Source of the DNA: Flavobacterium sp. N502540
GTDB lineage: Bacteria > Bacteroidota > Bacteroidia > Flavobacteriales > Flavobacteriaceae
Direction: 5' to 3'
Length of the DNA stretch: 64,000 nucleotides
Assembly (NCBI RefSeq): GCF_025947365.1
Contig: NZ_CP110012.1
Span: 930,001-994,000, forward strand
The position numbers were made by a program, and so were the translations under genes. This document shows positions 36,281 to 44,959 of the stretch, piece after piece (position 1 is the first letter of the stretch; every line of letters begins with the position of its first letter). The notes under the pieces are model-generated. The model made no database searches. It was not told the DNA's origin and saw nothing but the letters and a program-made list of their open reading frames with translations.

Positions 36281-37672
36281 TCAGGAACCAATCCCATTAT
36301 AAATAAAACCAATTGATTCCAGTTTTTCCGCATCCAAGATATTTCTACCGTCAAAAAGAAAGGCTGGCTTATGCATTGAGTCGTATATTCTTTGCCAATC
36401 ATAAGTGGCAAACTCATCCCATTCTGTTAAAACAGCAATTGCGTGAGCATCTTTACAAGCCTCATATGCATTATCAAACGTTACAACCCTGTCTTTATTC
36501 TCCTCAATTGATCTTGTTTCCAAATAGTTTAAATCACTCTGTATTTTGTTACCAGAAACTTTAGGGTCATAAACAGCAATTTTTGCCTGCTCATTAATCA
36601 AATCATCAGCTACATAAATTGCCGCAGACTCTCTCGTATCATTGGTATCTTTTTTGAAAGCCCATCCAAGAAAAGTAATTTTTTTATCGGCAACAGTATT
36701 GTATAAAGTCTGAACAATCTTACTAGAAAATCTTTTCTTCTGATGATCGTTCATTATAATTACCTGTTCCCAATAATCTGCTACTTCATTTAATCCGTAA
36801 GATTTTGCAATATACACTAAATTAAGAATGTCTTTTTGAAAGCAAGATCCTCCAAAACCAACCGATGCTTTTAAGAACTTTGGCCCAATTCTGCTATCCA
36901 TCCCAATGGCGCGAGCAACCTCATTCACATCAGCACCTGTTTTTTCACACAATTCGGACATTGCATTTATAGATGAGATACGCTGTGCCAGGAACGCATT
37001 TGCTGTTAATTTAGATAATTCTGACGACCATACATTAGTGGTCAAAATCTTTTCTTTGTCTACCCAATTTGCATAAACATCAACCAATGCTTTAATTGCT
37101 TCTTCGCCTTCCGACGTTGTATCTCCACCAATTAAAATTCTATCCGGGTTCAACAAATCAGTAACCGCAGTCCCTTCGGCTAGGAATTCAGGATTCGATA
37201 GAATTTGAAACTGCACTCCATTTCCTGTATTATCTAAAATGCTTTTAATAGCTTCAGCTGTACGCACTGGCAAAGTTGATTTCTCAACAACAATTTTATT
37301 CTGTTTGGCTACTTTTGCGATTTGTCTGGCACATAATTCAATATACTTTAAATCTGCAGCCATACCTTTTCCTTTACCATAGGTTTTGGTTGGTGTATTT
37401 ACTGAAATAAAAATCACCTGAGCCTCATCGATTGCTTTTTCAACTTCTGTCGAAAAAAACAAATTCCTTCCTCTGGCCTCCGCTACTATTTCTGAAAGTC
37501 CTGGCTCATAAATCGGAATATTATCTATATCTGGATCATTCCAGTCTGTAATTCTTTGTTCGTTCAAATCGACAACAGTCACTTGAATATGTGGACATTT
37601 TTGCGCAATTACTGCCATTGTCGGACCTCCAACATAACCCGCACCAATGCAACAAATCTTTGTAATTTTCAT
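36281..37672 (-). CDS. ugd: UDP-glucose 6-dehydrogenase (long, animal-like form)
   Basis: Converts UDP-glucose to UDP-glucuronate. The 463 residues carry [70 protein letters not shown] and the catalytic Cys in [21 protein letters not shown]-terminal [16 protein letters not shown] completes the fold. These segments resemble the ~490-residue eukaryotic enzymes more than short bacterial Ugd such as TuaD. Product feeds UDP-xylose synthase at 9758. It lies between the epimerase and UpxY genes. Confidence 0.94.
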   Translation of the reverse strand: MKITKICCIGAGYVGGPTMAVIAQKCPHIQVTVVDLNEQRITDWNDPDIDNIPIYEPGLSEIVAEARGRNLFFSTEVEKAIDEAQVIFISVNTPTKTYGKGKGMAADLKYIELCARQIAKVAKQNKIVVEKSTLPVRTAEAIKSILDNTGNGVQFQILSNPEFLAEGTAVTDLLNPDRILIGGDTTSEGEEAIKALVDVYANWVDKEKILTTNVWSSELSKLTANAFLAQRISSINAMSELCEKTGADVNEVARAIGMDSRIGPKFLKASVGFGGSCFQKDILNLVYIAKSYGLNEVADYWEQVIIMNDHQKKRFSSKIVQTLYNTVADKKITFLGWAFKKDTNDTRESAAIYVADDLINEQAKIAVYDPKVSGNKIQSDLNYLETRSIEENKDRVVTFDNAYEACKDAHAIAVLTEWDEFATYDWQRIYDSMHKPAFLFDGRNILDAEKLESIGFIYNGIGS

Positions 37673-37703
37673 CTATTTCTATTATTTTATTATTATCTTA
37701 ATT

Positions 37704-38687
37704 TTACTTCAAATTCTTCCAATACCAGCTCACAGCTTCCTTCAATCCTTCCTGTAAAGAATATTTCGGATCGTATCCTAACATCTTCCTTGCTTTATCA
37801 ATACTTGCTAATGAATGTGGAATATCTCCTGCACGATTTGCGCCATAAATCACTTCTACATTAGAAATTTCAGAATCAAACGTTGCTAAATACTCTTTCA
37901 AATATCGAACTAAATCGTTTAATGTGTTTCGATCTCCAAAAGCGGTATTATAAACTGTATTTATAGCTTCCGGATTTTGACTCGTCATGGCCAATTCATT
38001 CATCTGAATTACATTGTCTATATAAGTAAAGTCCCGGGAATAATTACCGTCACCATTAATTACAGGACTTTCGTATTTCATTAACTGCATAACAAACTTT
38101 GGAATTACAGCAGCATAAGCTCCATTAGGATCCTGTTTTCTACCAAAAACATTAAAATATCGCAATCCGATAGTCTCTAATCCATAAGTTTTACTAAAAA
38201 TCTCAGCATAGAGTTCATTTACATATTTTGTGATGGCATATGGGGACAAAGGCTTTCCTATTACATCCTCAACTTTCGGCAATCCCTGAGAATCTCCATA
38301 AGTTGATGAACTTGCTGCATATATAAATCTTTTAACTTTGGTATCACGAGAAGCGGTTAACATATTTAGGAAACCGGAAACATTCACATCGTTTGTTGTG
38401 ATCGGATCATTAATAGATCTTGGAACAGAACCCAAAGCCGCCTGATGCAAAACATAGTCAGCACCTTCAACAGCTGAAGCACAATCGGCAAAATTTCGAA
38501 TATCTCCTTCAATTAATCTAAAATCAGGATTTGAAATAAAATCTTTCAGATTATGACGATGACCTGTCGAAAAATTATCCAGACAAACCACTTTATGACC
38601 AAGTCCCAAAAAATATTCCGATAAATTTGATCCTATAAATCCAGCTCCACCTGTAATCAAAATTGTATGTTGCGTTGATATACTCAT
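37704..38687 (-). CDS. tviC: UDP-N-acetylglucosamine(uronate) 4-epimerase (WbpP/TviC-type)
   Basis: A 327-residue extended SDR that interconverts gluco and galacto UDP-HexNAc (or their uronates). TGGAGFIGSNLSEYFL, DNFSTGHRHNL, HQAALGSVPRSINDP, AASSSTYGDS and the catalytic YAITKYVNE fit the WbpP group, whose SVPRS and STGxxxN segments accept N-acetylated sugars. With TviB-type dehydrogenase it could give UDP-GalNAcA. It lies 10 bases after the wzc stop. Confidence 0.87.
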   Translation of the reverse strand: MSISTQHTILITGGAGFIGSNLSEYFLGLGHKVVCLDNFSTGHRHNLKDFISNPDFRLIEGDIRNFADCASAVEGADYVLHQAALGSVPRSINDPITTNDVNVSGFLNMLTASRDTKVKRFIYAASSSTYGDSQGLPKVEDVIGKPLSPYAITKYVNELYAEIFSKTYGLETIGLRYFNVFGRKQDPNGAYAAVIPKFVMQLMKYESPVINGDGNYSRDFTYIDNVIQMNELAMTSQNPEAINTVYNTAFGDRNTLNDLVRYLKEYLATFDSEISNVEVIYGANRAGDIPHSLASIDKARKMLGYDPKYSLQEGLKEAVSWYWKNLK

Positions 38688-38697
38688 TTGCTTCCAA

Positions 38698-41139
38698 TTA
38701 TTTTTTATTGAATTTACTCAAAATATTCTTCCAAACACTACGCTTTTCCTCTTCATCATGATAACCGTTTGCATAAGCACCGTAACCGTATCCATAAGCG
38801 GCTCCATATTTTGCCTTATTCTCATAACCATTTAATACAATGCTGGCATTACTCAACTCTCCTCTTTTTACTCGGGTGTTTAATAATGTAATCATATCCT
38901 TTTTGGTATAATTCTGCCTTACGATGTAAAGAGTTACATCTGCAAATTGTGCAAGTTCTAACGCATCCGAAACTAACCCAACCGGAGGTGTATCCAGAAT
39001 AATATAATCATACTTCTGTTTCAGCTCTAAGATCATCTCTCTCATCGCATCACTCAAAATTAGCTCTGAAGGATTTGGTGGAATTGGCCCCGAAAGTATA
39101 ACATCTAGATTTGGAACTTCTGTATGGTGTGTAATCTCTTCCAAGCTGTTTTGCTTTATGAGGTAGTTAACAACACCTATTTGATTTTTCAAACTGAACT
39201 CATCTGCCAATCTCGGTTTTCTTAAATCCAAACCTAGAATTACCGTTTTCTTTTCGCTTAAAGCGAATACTGTAGCAATATTTATGGAACAAAATGTCTT
39301 TCCTTCACCACTTATTGACGATGTAATCATTAGAGTTTTCGAACCGCTCACCTGCTGTTTCTTATATAAAAACTGCAAAGAGGAACGAATAGCTCTAAAT
39401 GCTTCTGATAATGCCGATTTTGGTTTGTCAAATACCGCCAAACTCAACAAATCTTTATTTACTCCAATGATACCAATTAACGGTATTTGCGTCAATTTGC
39501 TAATATCTTCGGTATTCTGGATCGAATTATTAACAAAGAAAATTCCAAAAACAAACAGTAGAGGAATTAACACCCCTAAAAATAAGGCCAGTACATAATT
39601 CACTGAAGTTTTAGGACCAATTAATCCCCCTCCGATATCTTTTGCAGGATCAATAAAATGAATATCTGATAAGTTCGATGCTTTCACGATTTCAGCCTCA
39701 TTCCTTTTTTTTAGAAATTCAGTATAAATATTATCACTTAAGTCATATTTTCTCTGAATTTTCAGCAGCTCCTGCTGTTCTTCCGGTAGTTTTTTTACGG
39801 TACTTTCTGCCTGACCGATTTTAGCATTTACCATAGCCAAATCTGTTAATAACAATGCTTTTGCAGAAGTTATATTTTCCAACAAAACATTTTTAACAGC
39901 TTGCATTTGGTTGTCAAAATCTTTAAAAATCTTATCGCTTTTTACAGCATAAGACATTTCTGATCTTTGCGCAGAAAGTGCGATAAGTTTTGAAACATGC
40001 AAAACAACATTCGGATCTTCAATACCTGCAACTGTAGGCGCGGGTAATCTTGAATAATCTGTACTATTATTTAAATACGATTTTAATGAATTGTAATAGG
40101 CTATTTTTCTTGTTACCTGATCTTTTTCAACATCAAAATCCATTATTTTATCTGAAACTTTAGCACCACCACCTTCAATTTCATAAATATTTTTATCCTT
40201 TCTGAAAGATTTCAACTCATTGCCTGTTTGCTTCAATTGCATTTCCATAGCAATAAGGGTACTATCGATAAATCGGATGGTATTTGTCGCAAACTGATTC
40301 TTCCCGTCCAGCTGAATTTTGATTAACATTTTTACCGTTGCATTCAAATAATCAACCATCCTGGCTTTATTTGTACCTTGCATCCCCAGAGTCAATATTG
40401 ACCCTCCTTTTTCATCCGAGTTAATACTTACGCCTCTGTAACGTGATACCGTTCCGTCAAAATCATTAAATCTAACAAAATATTCATTTCCGGTATAAAA
40501 GCCCGGGTTATCATTTATCTGTAAATTCCAATTTAAAAATGGAAGCGTGACTTGTTCGCCAGCCTTACATCTTCTCACATATTCTTTAGGCTGAACCGTT
40601 GTATTACTATAGCTGTTGTTGGAATACGTAATTAATGAAGCGGAATTACCTTCAAACGGAATTCGAATTTCATATTCAGTTGGACTCAAAAACTTAATAC
40701 CAATTAATGTATTAGCAAGCTGCCCTTTTGTTTTGTCAATTTTTACGTAAAATGGAACTGCTCCATAAGAATCAATCAAATTATATTTCCCCTGAACAAG
40801 ATAATCAATATAAAACTCTAATTTATCCACAACTAACTCGTTGTGTGATCTTGATTGAATAACGGTTGAAATTCCATTGACCTGATCTGAAACCCCTCCC
40901 CAATTAAAAACCAAACTTGTATTGGAAGTAAAAAAGGGGTTTCGTTCTTCCTTAATTGAAACCATAGTCTGCATTCCGTAAATTTTTTCTTTACGAACAT
41001 TTACCTGATATGCAATGGCAAAAGCAATTATCAAACTAATCGCAAATAATTTCCAGTAACTGGCTATTTTCAGGAGGAATCCTTTAAAATCAAAATTTGA
41101 ATGATTTTCAAAAATGGAAAAATCTTTTATATCTAACAT
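38698..41139 (-). CDS. wzc: Wzc-type polysaccharide co-polymerase with tyrosine kinase domain
   Basis: An 813-residue inner-membrane protein. A Wzz domain with helix about residues 29-46 and coiled-coil periplasmic region (up to ~500) ends in a second helix (NYVLALFLGVLIPLLFVFGI). The cytoplasmic BY-kinase follows: Walker A GEGKTF (~611), Walker A' ILGLDLRKPR (~637), Walker B IILDTPP (~717). The C-terminal tail holds six tyrosines in 17 residues (KYGAAYGYGYGAYANGY, ~771-787), the autophosphorylation cluster. It follows wza by 15 bases, the classic Wza-Wzc pair. Confidence 0.95.
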   Translation of the reverse strand: MLDIKDFSIFENHSNFDFKGFLLKIASYWKLFAISLIIAFAIAYQVNVRKEKIYGMQTMVSIKEERNPFFTSNTSLVFNWGGVSDQVNGISTVIQSRSHNELVVDKLEFYIDYLVQGKYNLIDSYGAVPFYVKIDKTKGQLANTLIGIKFLSPTEYEIRIPFEGNSASLITYSNNSYSNTTVQPKEYVRRCKAGEQVTLPFLNWNLQINDNPGFYTGNEYFVRFNDFDGTVSRYRGVSINSDEKGGSILTLGMQGTNKARMVDYLNATVKMLIKIQLDGKNQFATNTIRFIDSTLIAMEMQLKQTGNELKSFRKDKNIYEIEGGGAKVSDKIMDFDVEKDQVTRKIAYYNSLKSYLNNSTDYSRLPAPTVAGIEDPNVVLHVSKLIALSAQRSEMSYAVKSDKIFKDFDNQMQAVKNVLLENITSAKALLLTDLAMVNAKIGQAESTVKKLPEEQQELLKIQRKYDLSDNIYTEFLKKRNEAEIVKASNLSDIHFIDPAKDIGGGLIGPKTSVNYVLALFLGVLIPLLFVFGIFFVNNSIQNTEDISKLTQIPLIGIIGVNKDLLSLAVFDKPKSALSEAFRAIRSSLQFLYKKQQVSGSKTLMITSSISGEGKTFCSINIATVFALSEKKTVILGLDLRKPRLADEFSLKNQIGVVNYLIKQNSLEEITHHTEVPNLDVILSGPIPPNPSELILSDAMREMILELKQKYDYIILDTPPVGLVSDALELAQFADVTLYIVRQNYTKKDMITLLNTRVKRGELSNASIVLNGYENKAKYGAAYGYGYGAYANGYHDEEEKRSVWKNILSKFNKK

Positions 41140-41154
41140 CTTTTGAATTTAATT

Positions 41155-41949
41155 TTAGTTTTTAAGCAACAAATACACCGTTGTAGCCAATGACAAAACG
41201 GTAATAATTGTTGTAATAGATTCTATACCTGTCTTTCCGGTCCCCCATGATTTTTGTTTGACCGGTTTTACATAAATATAATCGTTAGGCTGTAAATAAT
41301 AATAAGGTGATTTCATCACATTAATATCCGTCAAATCTATGTCCTGCATTTGTACACCAGTTGGTGTCTGACGAATTACGGTTACCGATTTTCTATTACC
41401 CGTAACTGTGATATCTCCGGCATTTGCGATAGCTTCCATAATATTTACATGTTCCTGAAACAGTGTTTTTGTACCTGTACTTCCCACTTCTCCATTGATG
41501 GTATATCTAAAACCAGCTAATTTCACAGTAACAAAAATATTAGCCTCACTTTTAAAATACTCTTCAAGTAATTTCTTTTCGATTCGAACACGCACTTCTT
41601 CAAGAGTATATCCGATAACATTAATTTCCCCTAAGATTGGCATTCTGATATTACCATGATCGTCAACCGTAAATCCATTAAAATACAATCCTGACTCTGA
41701 TTTTCCAGCTCCCGAAGAAGTACCTTCTGTAGTATTAAAAATGGAAACCAACTTTGGGTCAATTGCTTTTATGTCAATACTCAAAACATCATTTACCTGC
41801 AATCTGTAAGGCTTAGACTCCACAGCCGCAATATTATTCTGTTCTCCCGAATTATTTTTATCTTGTAAATAAACCAGATCTTTTACAGGAATACAAGAAG
41901 TAAATAGTATGCTAATTAATAACAGTAAATAAAAGCCGTTTTTTGTCAT
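41155..41949 (-). CDS. wza: Outer-membrane polysaccharide export lipoprotein (Wza-like)
   Basis: A 264-residue lipoprotein. The signal MTKNGFYLLLLISILFTSC ends in a lipobox cysteine (Cys19). A Poly_export domain follows (YRLQVNDVLSIDIKAIDPK), then one SLBB-type repeat (FRYTINGEVGSTGTKTLFQEHVNIMEAIANAGD). The protein ends in a hydrophobic helix (IESITTIITVLSLATTVYLLL), the C-terminal membrane anchor seen in compact Bacteroidota members. Upstream lies a candidate -7 box TATATTTG, so it probably opens the transcript through to upxY. Confidence 0.92.
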   Translation of the reverse strand: MTKNGFYLLLLISILFTSCIPVKDLVYLQDKNNSGEQNNIAAVESKPYRLQVNDVLSIDIKAIDPKLVSIFNTTEGTSSGAGKSESGLYFNGFTVDDHGNIRMPILGEINVIGYTLEEVRVRIEKKLLEEYFKSEANIFVTVKLAGFRYTINGEVGSTGTKTLFQEHVNIMEAIANAGDITVTGNRKSVTVIRQTPTGVQMQDIDLTDINVMKSPYYYLQPNDYIYVKPVKQKSWGTGKTGIESITTIITVLSLATTVYLLLKN

Positions 41950-41965
41950 TAGTGAAATTTTATCG

Positions 41966-41996
41966 CAAATATAGACTTTCCTTTAATCTTCAGAAA
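41966..41996 (-). promoter_or_regulatory. Candidate promoter upstream of wza
   Basis: The -7 element TATATTTG (41973-41966) is perfect on the minus strand. At the 20-base spacing the upstream triplet is TTT, not TTG, so the -33 element is weak. The leader before the wza start would be only about ten bases. It lies in the 70-base recR-wza gap, the boundary between housekeeping and polysaccharide genes. Confidence 0.45.
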
Positions 41997-42019
41997 ATCT
42001 AAGTGTTATTTGGGTTTAT

Positions 42020-42640
42020 TTAATTGTTTTTGAAAGTTTTTTCGAATGGAACACGATGTAAAATACTTCTCCCAAGGGTAATTTCATCTGCATATTCCAG
42101 TTCATCTCCTACCGAAATTCCTCTTGCAATGGTAGAAATTATAACTTCCGATTCGGCAATTTGTTTGTAGATGTAAAAATTAGTAGTATCCCCTTCCATT
42201 GTAGAACTGAGCGCAAAGATAATTTCTACGACTTTTCCTGCCTTTACTTTTTCAACCAGACTTGAAATATTCAACTGACTGGGACCGACTCCTTCAATTG
42301 GAGAAATTTTCCCTCCCAGTACATGATAAATTCCTTTATACTGACCTGTGTTTTCAATCGCCATAACGTCACGAATATCTTCAACAACACAAATTGTTTG
42401 ATGATTTCTTGATGAATTAGCACAAATTTCGCAAACTTTGGTATCTGAAATGTTATGACAATTTTGACAAAACTTAATATTCTCACGCATGTTCAATAGA
42501 GCCTGAGATAAAAAACCGGTTTGTTCTTTAGGCTGTTTTAACAAATGCAGCACTAATCGCAACGCTGTACGTTTACCAATTCCGGGCAGCTGCGACATTT
42601 CACTAACTGCTTTTTCTATTAATTTTGATGAAAATTCCAT
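42020..42640 (-). CDS. recR: Recombination mediator RecR
   Basis: DNA-binding partner of RecO in RecF-pathway gap repair. Its 206 residues show the helix-hairpin-helix ([20 protein letters not shown]), a C4 zinc finger ([16 protein letters not shown]), and a Toprim domain ([28 protein letters not shown], then ISPIEGVGP). Length is typical. It is a housekeeping gene directly upstream of the polysaccharide locus on the same strand. Confidence 0.96.
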   Translation of the reverse strand: MEFSSKLIEKAVSEMSQLPGIGKRTALRLVLHLLKQPKEQTGFLSQALLNMRENIKFCQNCHNISDTKVCEICANSSRNHQTICVVEDIRDVMAIENTGQYKGIYHVLGGKISPIEGVGPSQLNISSLVEKVKAGKVVEIIFALSSTMEGDTTNFYIYKQIAESEVIISTIARGISVGDELEYADEITLGRSILHRVPFEKTFKNN

Positions 42641-42725
42641 GACGACAAAAGTAATACATTAATGTTTCTTATCTGATCCGTTTAAAAATGAATTCCTCAA
42701 TGTTCTGAGGTCAAAAACAAAAAAC

Positions 42726-43091
42726 TTAATACTGATTTGTAGCCAATAAAACTAAAGTACAGGCCACTTCTGCCTTGATATTGTTTAATTCTAACAATTG
42801 ATAAAATTCCGGATTCTCTGACCCTGGATTAAAAACAACTCTTTTAGGCTGTGCTTCTATAATATAATTGTAATATTCACGCTGACGGGCAGGATTTAAA
42901 TACAACGTAACAGTATCGATGTTTTTTACCGGAATTGTTTTCGTATGAATCTTCACACCGGCAACTTCGCCTCTGTTCTGACCAATTGCCAATACAGTAT
43001 GTCCTTTTTCAACCAGCATATTTATAGCTTTAAAAGCATATCGTTCCGGTTTTGTAGTAGCACCAAGAACAAGGGTTTTCTTATTTTTCAT
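42726..43091 (-). CDS. CoA-binding domain protein (YccU-like)
   Basis: A small Rossmann-fold protein of about 121 residues from the preferred start at 43091 (MKNKKTLVLGATTKPERYAFKA). The in-frame Met ten codons upstream (43121) would lie upstream of a candidate -7 box at 43109-43116, so it is unlikely. NPGSENPEF is a conserved family segment. Members bind CoA or related nucleotides; the cellular role is unknown. Confidence 0.82.
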   Translation of the reverse strand: MKNKKTLVLGATTKPERYAFKAINMLVEKGHTVLAIGQNRGEVAGVKIHTKTIPVKNIDTVTLYLNPARQREYYNYIIEAQPKRVVFNPGSENPEFYQLLELNNIKAEVACTLVLLATNQY

Positions 43092-43108
43092 TATTTTTAA
43101 ATATACTG

Positions 43109-43116
43109 CAAAAGTA
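43109..43116 (-). promoter_or_regulatory. Candidate -7 element (TACTTTTG) for the CoA-binding protein gene
   Basis: TACTTTTG on the minus strand fits TAnnTTTG and lies 18 bases before the chosen start. No TTG is present at the usual distance, so it is offered chiefly because it decides between the two possible start codons. Confidence 0.3.
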
Positions 43117-43244
43117 ATCAAAAAGAATGAGCTTATTTTAGGTTATCGATTTAGAATTAAAAGCAATAAAAAAACAATATCCTTACATGATCTTAGCCTG
43201 AAGTTTTAAAAAATGTCTATTTTTACGACACTAACCTAAACTCT

Positions 43245-43874
43245 ATGGATTTATTCATTTATTTATTTGCTGCACTGTTTTCAGTATTAAACCCTATCGG
43301 CACCGTACCTATTTTTGTTGGTCTGACACAACATGACTCCCAAAAAGAACGTTCCCGAATTTCGCTTTGGACTGCTATTAATGTTGGAATCATTTTATTG
43401 GTTTCTTATTTTATCGGCCAGTATGTTTTAACTTTTTTTGGAATAAGCATTGATGCTTTACGAATTGCGGGTGGAATCGTAATTGTAAATTCCGGTTTTT
43501 CTTTACTTTCGGGAAAATTCAATAAAAAACGAGGAATCAATAAAAAAATCGAAACGGATGCACAGCAAAGAAACGACATCGCTTTAACACCTCTGGCGAT
43601 ACCAATGCTCGCAGGACCAGGATCAATGTCTCTATTAATTGCTTTTTATCAGGAACACCACGGAATAAACGAAATTATAATTTCATGCTCAGCTATCCTG
43701 GCAATTGCATTTACAATTTTTGCAATCCTTAAAAGTGCTCATTATTTAGCGCGTATACTTGGTGCTTCCGGAATTGTAGCCATTTCCAGAATTGTCGGTT
43801 TTATTGTAATTTCAATTGGAATTCAATACATCGTTAGCTCCATCATCAATATTGTAAAAGGAAACCTGATGTAA
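43245..43874 (+). CDS. MarC-family integral membrane protein
   Basis: The only plus-strand gene of the window. Its 209 residues form six hydrophobic helices in two repeats, with the hallmark NPIGTVPIFVGLT near the N-terminus and LTPLAIPMLAGPGSMSLLIAF in the second half. Both repeats place a Pro in a half-helix, as in this family (YhgN, MarC). The transported substrate is unknown; the name MarC does not imply antibiotic resistance. It is divergent from the CoA-binding gene and convergent with ctlX, with a shared terminator. Confidence 0.9.
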   Translation: MDLFIYLFAALFSVLNPIGTVPIFVGLTQHDSQKERSRISLWTAINVGIILLVSYFIGQYVLTFFGISIDALRIAGGIVIVNSGFSLLSGKFNKKRGINKKIETDAQQRNDIALTPLAIPMLAGPGSMSLLIAFYQEHHGINEIIISCSAILAIAFTIFAILKSAHYLARILGASGIVAISRIVGFIVISIGIQYIVSSIINIVKGNLM

Positions 43875-43897
43875 ACACTATCGACATGTTACTAACA

Positions 43898-43933
43898 AAA
43901 AAGGGGATAAAACATACTTTTTATCCCCTTTTT
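43898..43933. terminator. Bidirectional intrinsic terminator between marC and ctlX
   Basis: AAAAAGGGGATAAAA pairs with TTTTATCCCCTTTTT (arms 43898-43912 and 43919-43933, loop of six bases). It has runs of T on both strands and lies between two convergent genes, so it should stop transcription from either side. Confidence 0.9.
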
Positions 43934-43951
43934 CTATACTTAAAAATCTAT

Positions 43952-44887
43952 TTAACTTCTTGGCAAAAATACTTCAGCCATCATACAGCGGGCACTTCCA
44001 CCCCCGCAAGCCTCAATAGTATCCAAACTGGAGCTTAAAATTTCCGCATGATTTTCTAATTGTGCAATTTGTTTTGGAGTCAAGCTCTGATGTGCCGATG
44101 CACTCATTACAATATATCTCTTATCATTTGTTCCTCGAACTTCCAGCATATTTCCGGCAAAATTATTTACCTGTGCTTCGGTAATTAAAACAACTTCCTT
44201 TTTATCTGCTTTTAGATTTTCAAGAACCATTTTACGTTCTTTTTTATCATCGATACTATCTGCACAGATAACAGCGAATGTTTCCCCCAAACACATCATT
44301 ACATTCGTATGATAAATCAATTTACGTTCTCCGTCAACCGTTTGAAAAGCTTCAAAAATAACCGGAGCATAATCAAAATCTTCACAGAATTCGATAAACA
44401 GCTCTTCATCTGCACGAGGAGACAAAGCGCAATATGCTTTTGCATTTGCTCTATCCAAAAGCAAACTTCCGGTTCCTTCTAAAAAATAACCATCTTCTTC
44501 TGCCGATGTATAGTCAACTATATTTGAGATTTCAAAACCTTTCTCTTCAAGTGTATCTAAAATATCTTCACGACGCTCCTGACGACGATTCTCCGCAAAC
44601 ATCGGATATAGTGCCACATCTCCATTTTCATGAAATGAAATCCAGTTATTTGGAAAAATACTATCCGGGGTATCGGTTTCTAAAGTATCTTCAATAACAG
44701 TGACATCAACTCCAACCGCTCTGAGTTTTTCAACAAAAGTATCGAATTCCTGTTGTGCTTTTGCATTTACCGTACTTGGTAAAAGTCCGTCTAATACTTT
44801 TTGGTAATAATTATTAACTGCCGTTTGCTCATTCATTCTGAAAGCTACTGGCCGAATCATTACAATTGCATTTGTAGTTTGTTTCAT
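43952..44887 (-). CDS. ctlX: CtlX-type arginine-deiminase-superfamily hydrolase
   Basis: A 311-residue pentein-fold enzyme. The nucleophile Cys lies in ACGGGSARCMMAEVFLPR, the catalytic His in LIYHTNVMMCLG and substrate carboxylates in DSIFPNNWISF. These segments match the group annotated as citrulline-utilization hydrolase CtlX. It would act on a guanidino/ureido amino acid such as citrulline or arginine; the true substrate is not shown by sequence. A related pentein enzyme is encoded just upstream, separated by a palindromic heptad repeat. Confidence 0.85.
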   Translation of the reverse strand: MKQTTNAIVMIRPVAFRMNEQTAVNNYYQKVLDGLLPSTVNAKAQQEFDTFVEKLRAVGVDVTVIEDTLETDTPDSIFPNNWISFHENGDVALYPMFAENRRQERREDILDTLEEKGFEISNIVDYTSAEEDGYFLEGTGSLLLDRANAKAYCALSPRADEELFIEFCEDFDYAPVIFEAFQTVDGERKLIYHTNVMMCLGETFAVICADSIDDKKERKMVLENLKADKKEVVLITEAQVNNFAGNMLEVRGTNDKRYIVMSASAHQSLTPKQIAQLENHAEILSSSLDTIEACGGGSARCMMAEVFLPRS

Positions 44888-44903
44888 TTTATATGTTTTT
44901 ATA

Positions 44904-44955
44904 TTTCAAGTTTCAGGTTTCATGTTAACGGAACGTGAAACCTGAAACTTGAAAC
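44904..44955. repeat. Palindromic heptad repeat between the two pentein genes
   Basis: A 23-base inverted repeat (arms 44904-44926 and 44932-44954, one mismatch, five-base loop). The left arm is three heptads TTTCAAG-TTTCAGG-TTTCATG; the right arm is the mirror, GTGAAAC-CTGAAAC-TTGAAAC. In RNA this is a very strong hairpin. No clear T run follows in the minus direction beyond ATATAAAAA, so it might be a processing or attenuation element rather than a terminator. Confidence 0.8.
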
Positions 44956-44959
44956 TTTT

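Noticed and set aside
42646..42653. TACTTTTG box just upstream of recR
   Set aside because: It lies only six bases from the start codon and has no TTG at 17-23 bases; too weak to list as a promoter.
42695..42710. CCTCA...TGAGG short inverted repeat after the CoA-binding gene
   Set aside because: Only five base pairs and a poor T run; insufficient for a terminator call.
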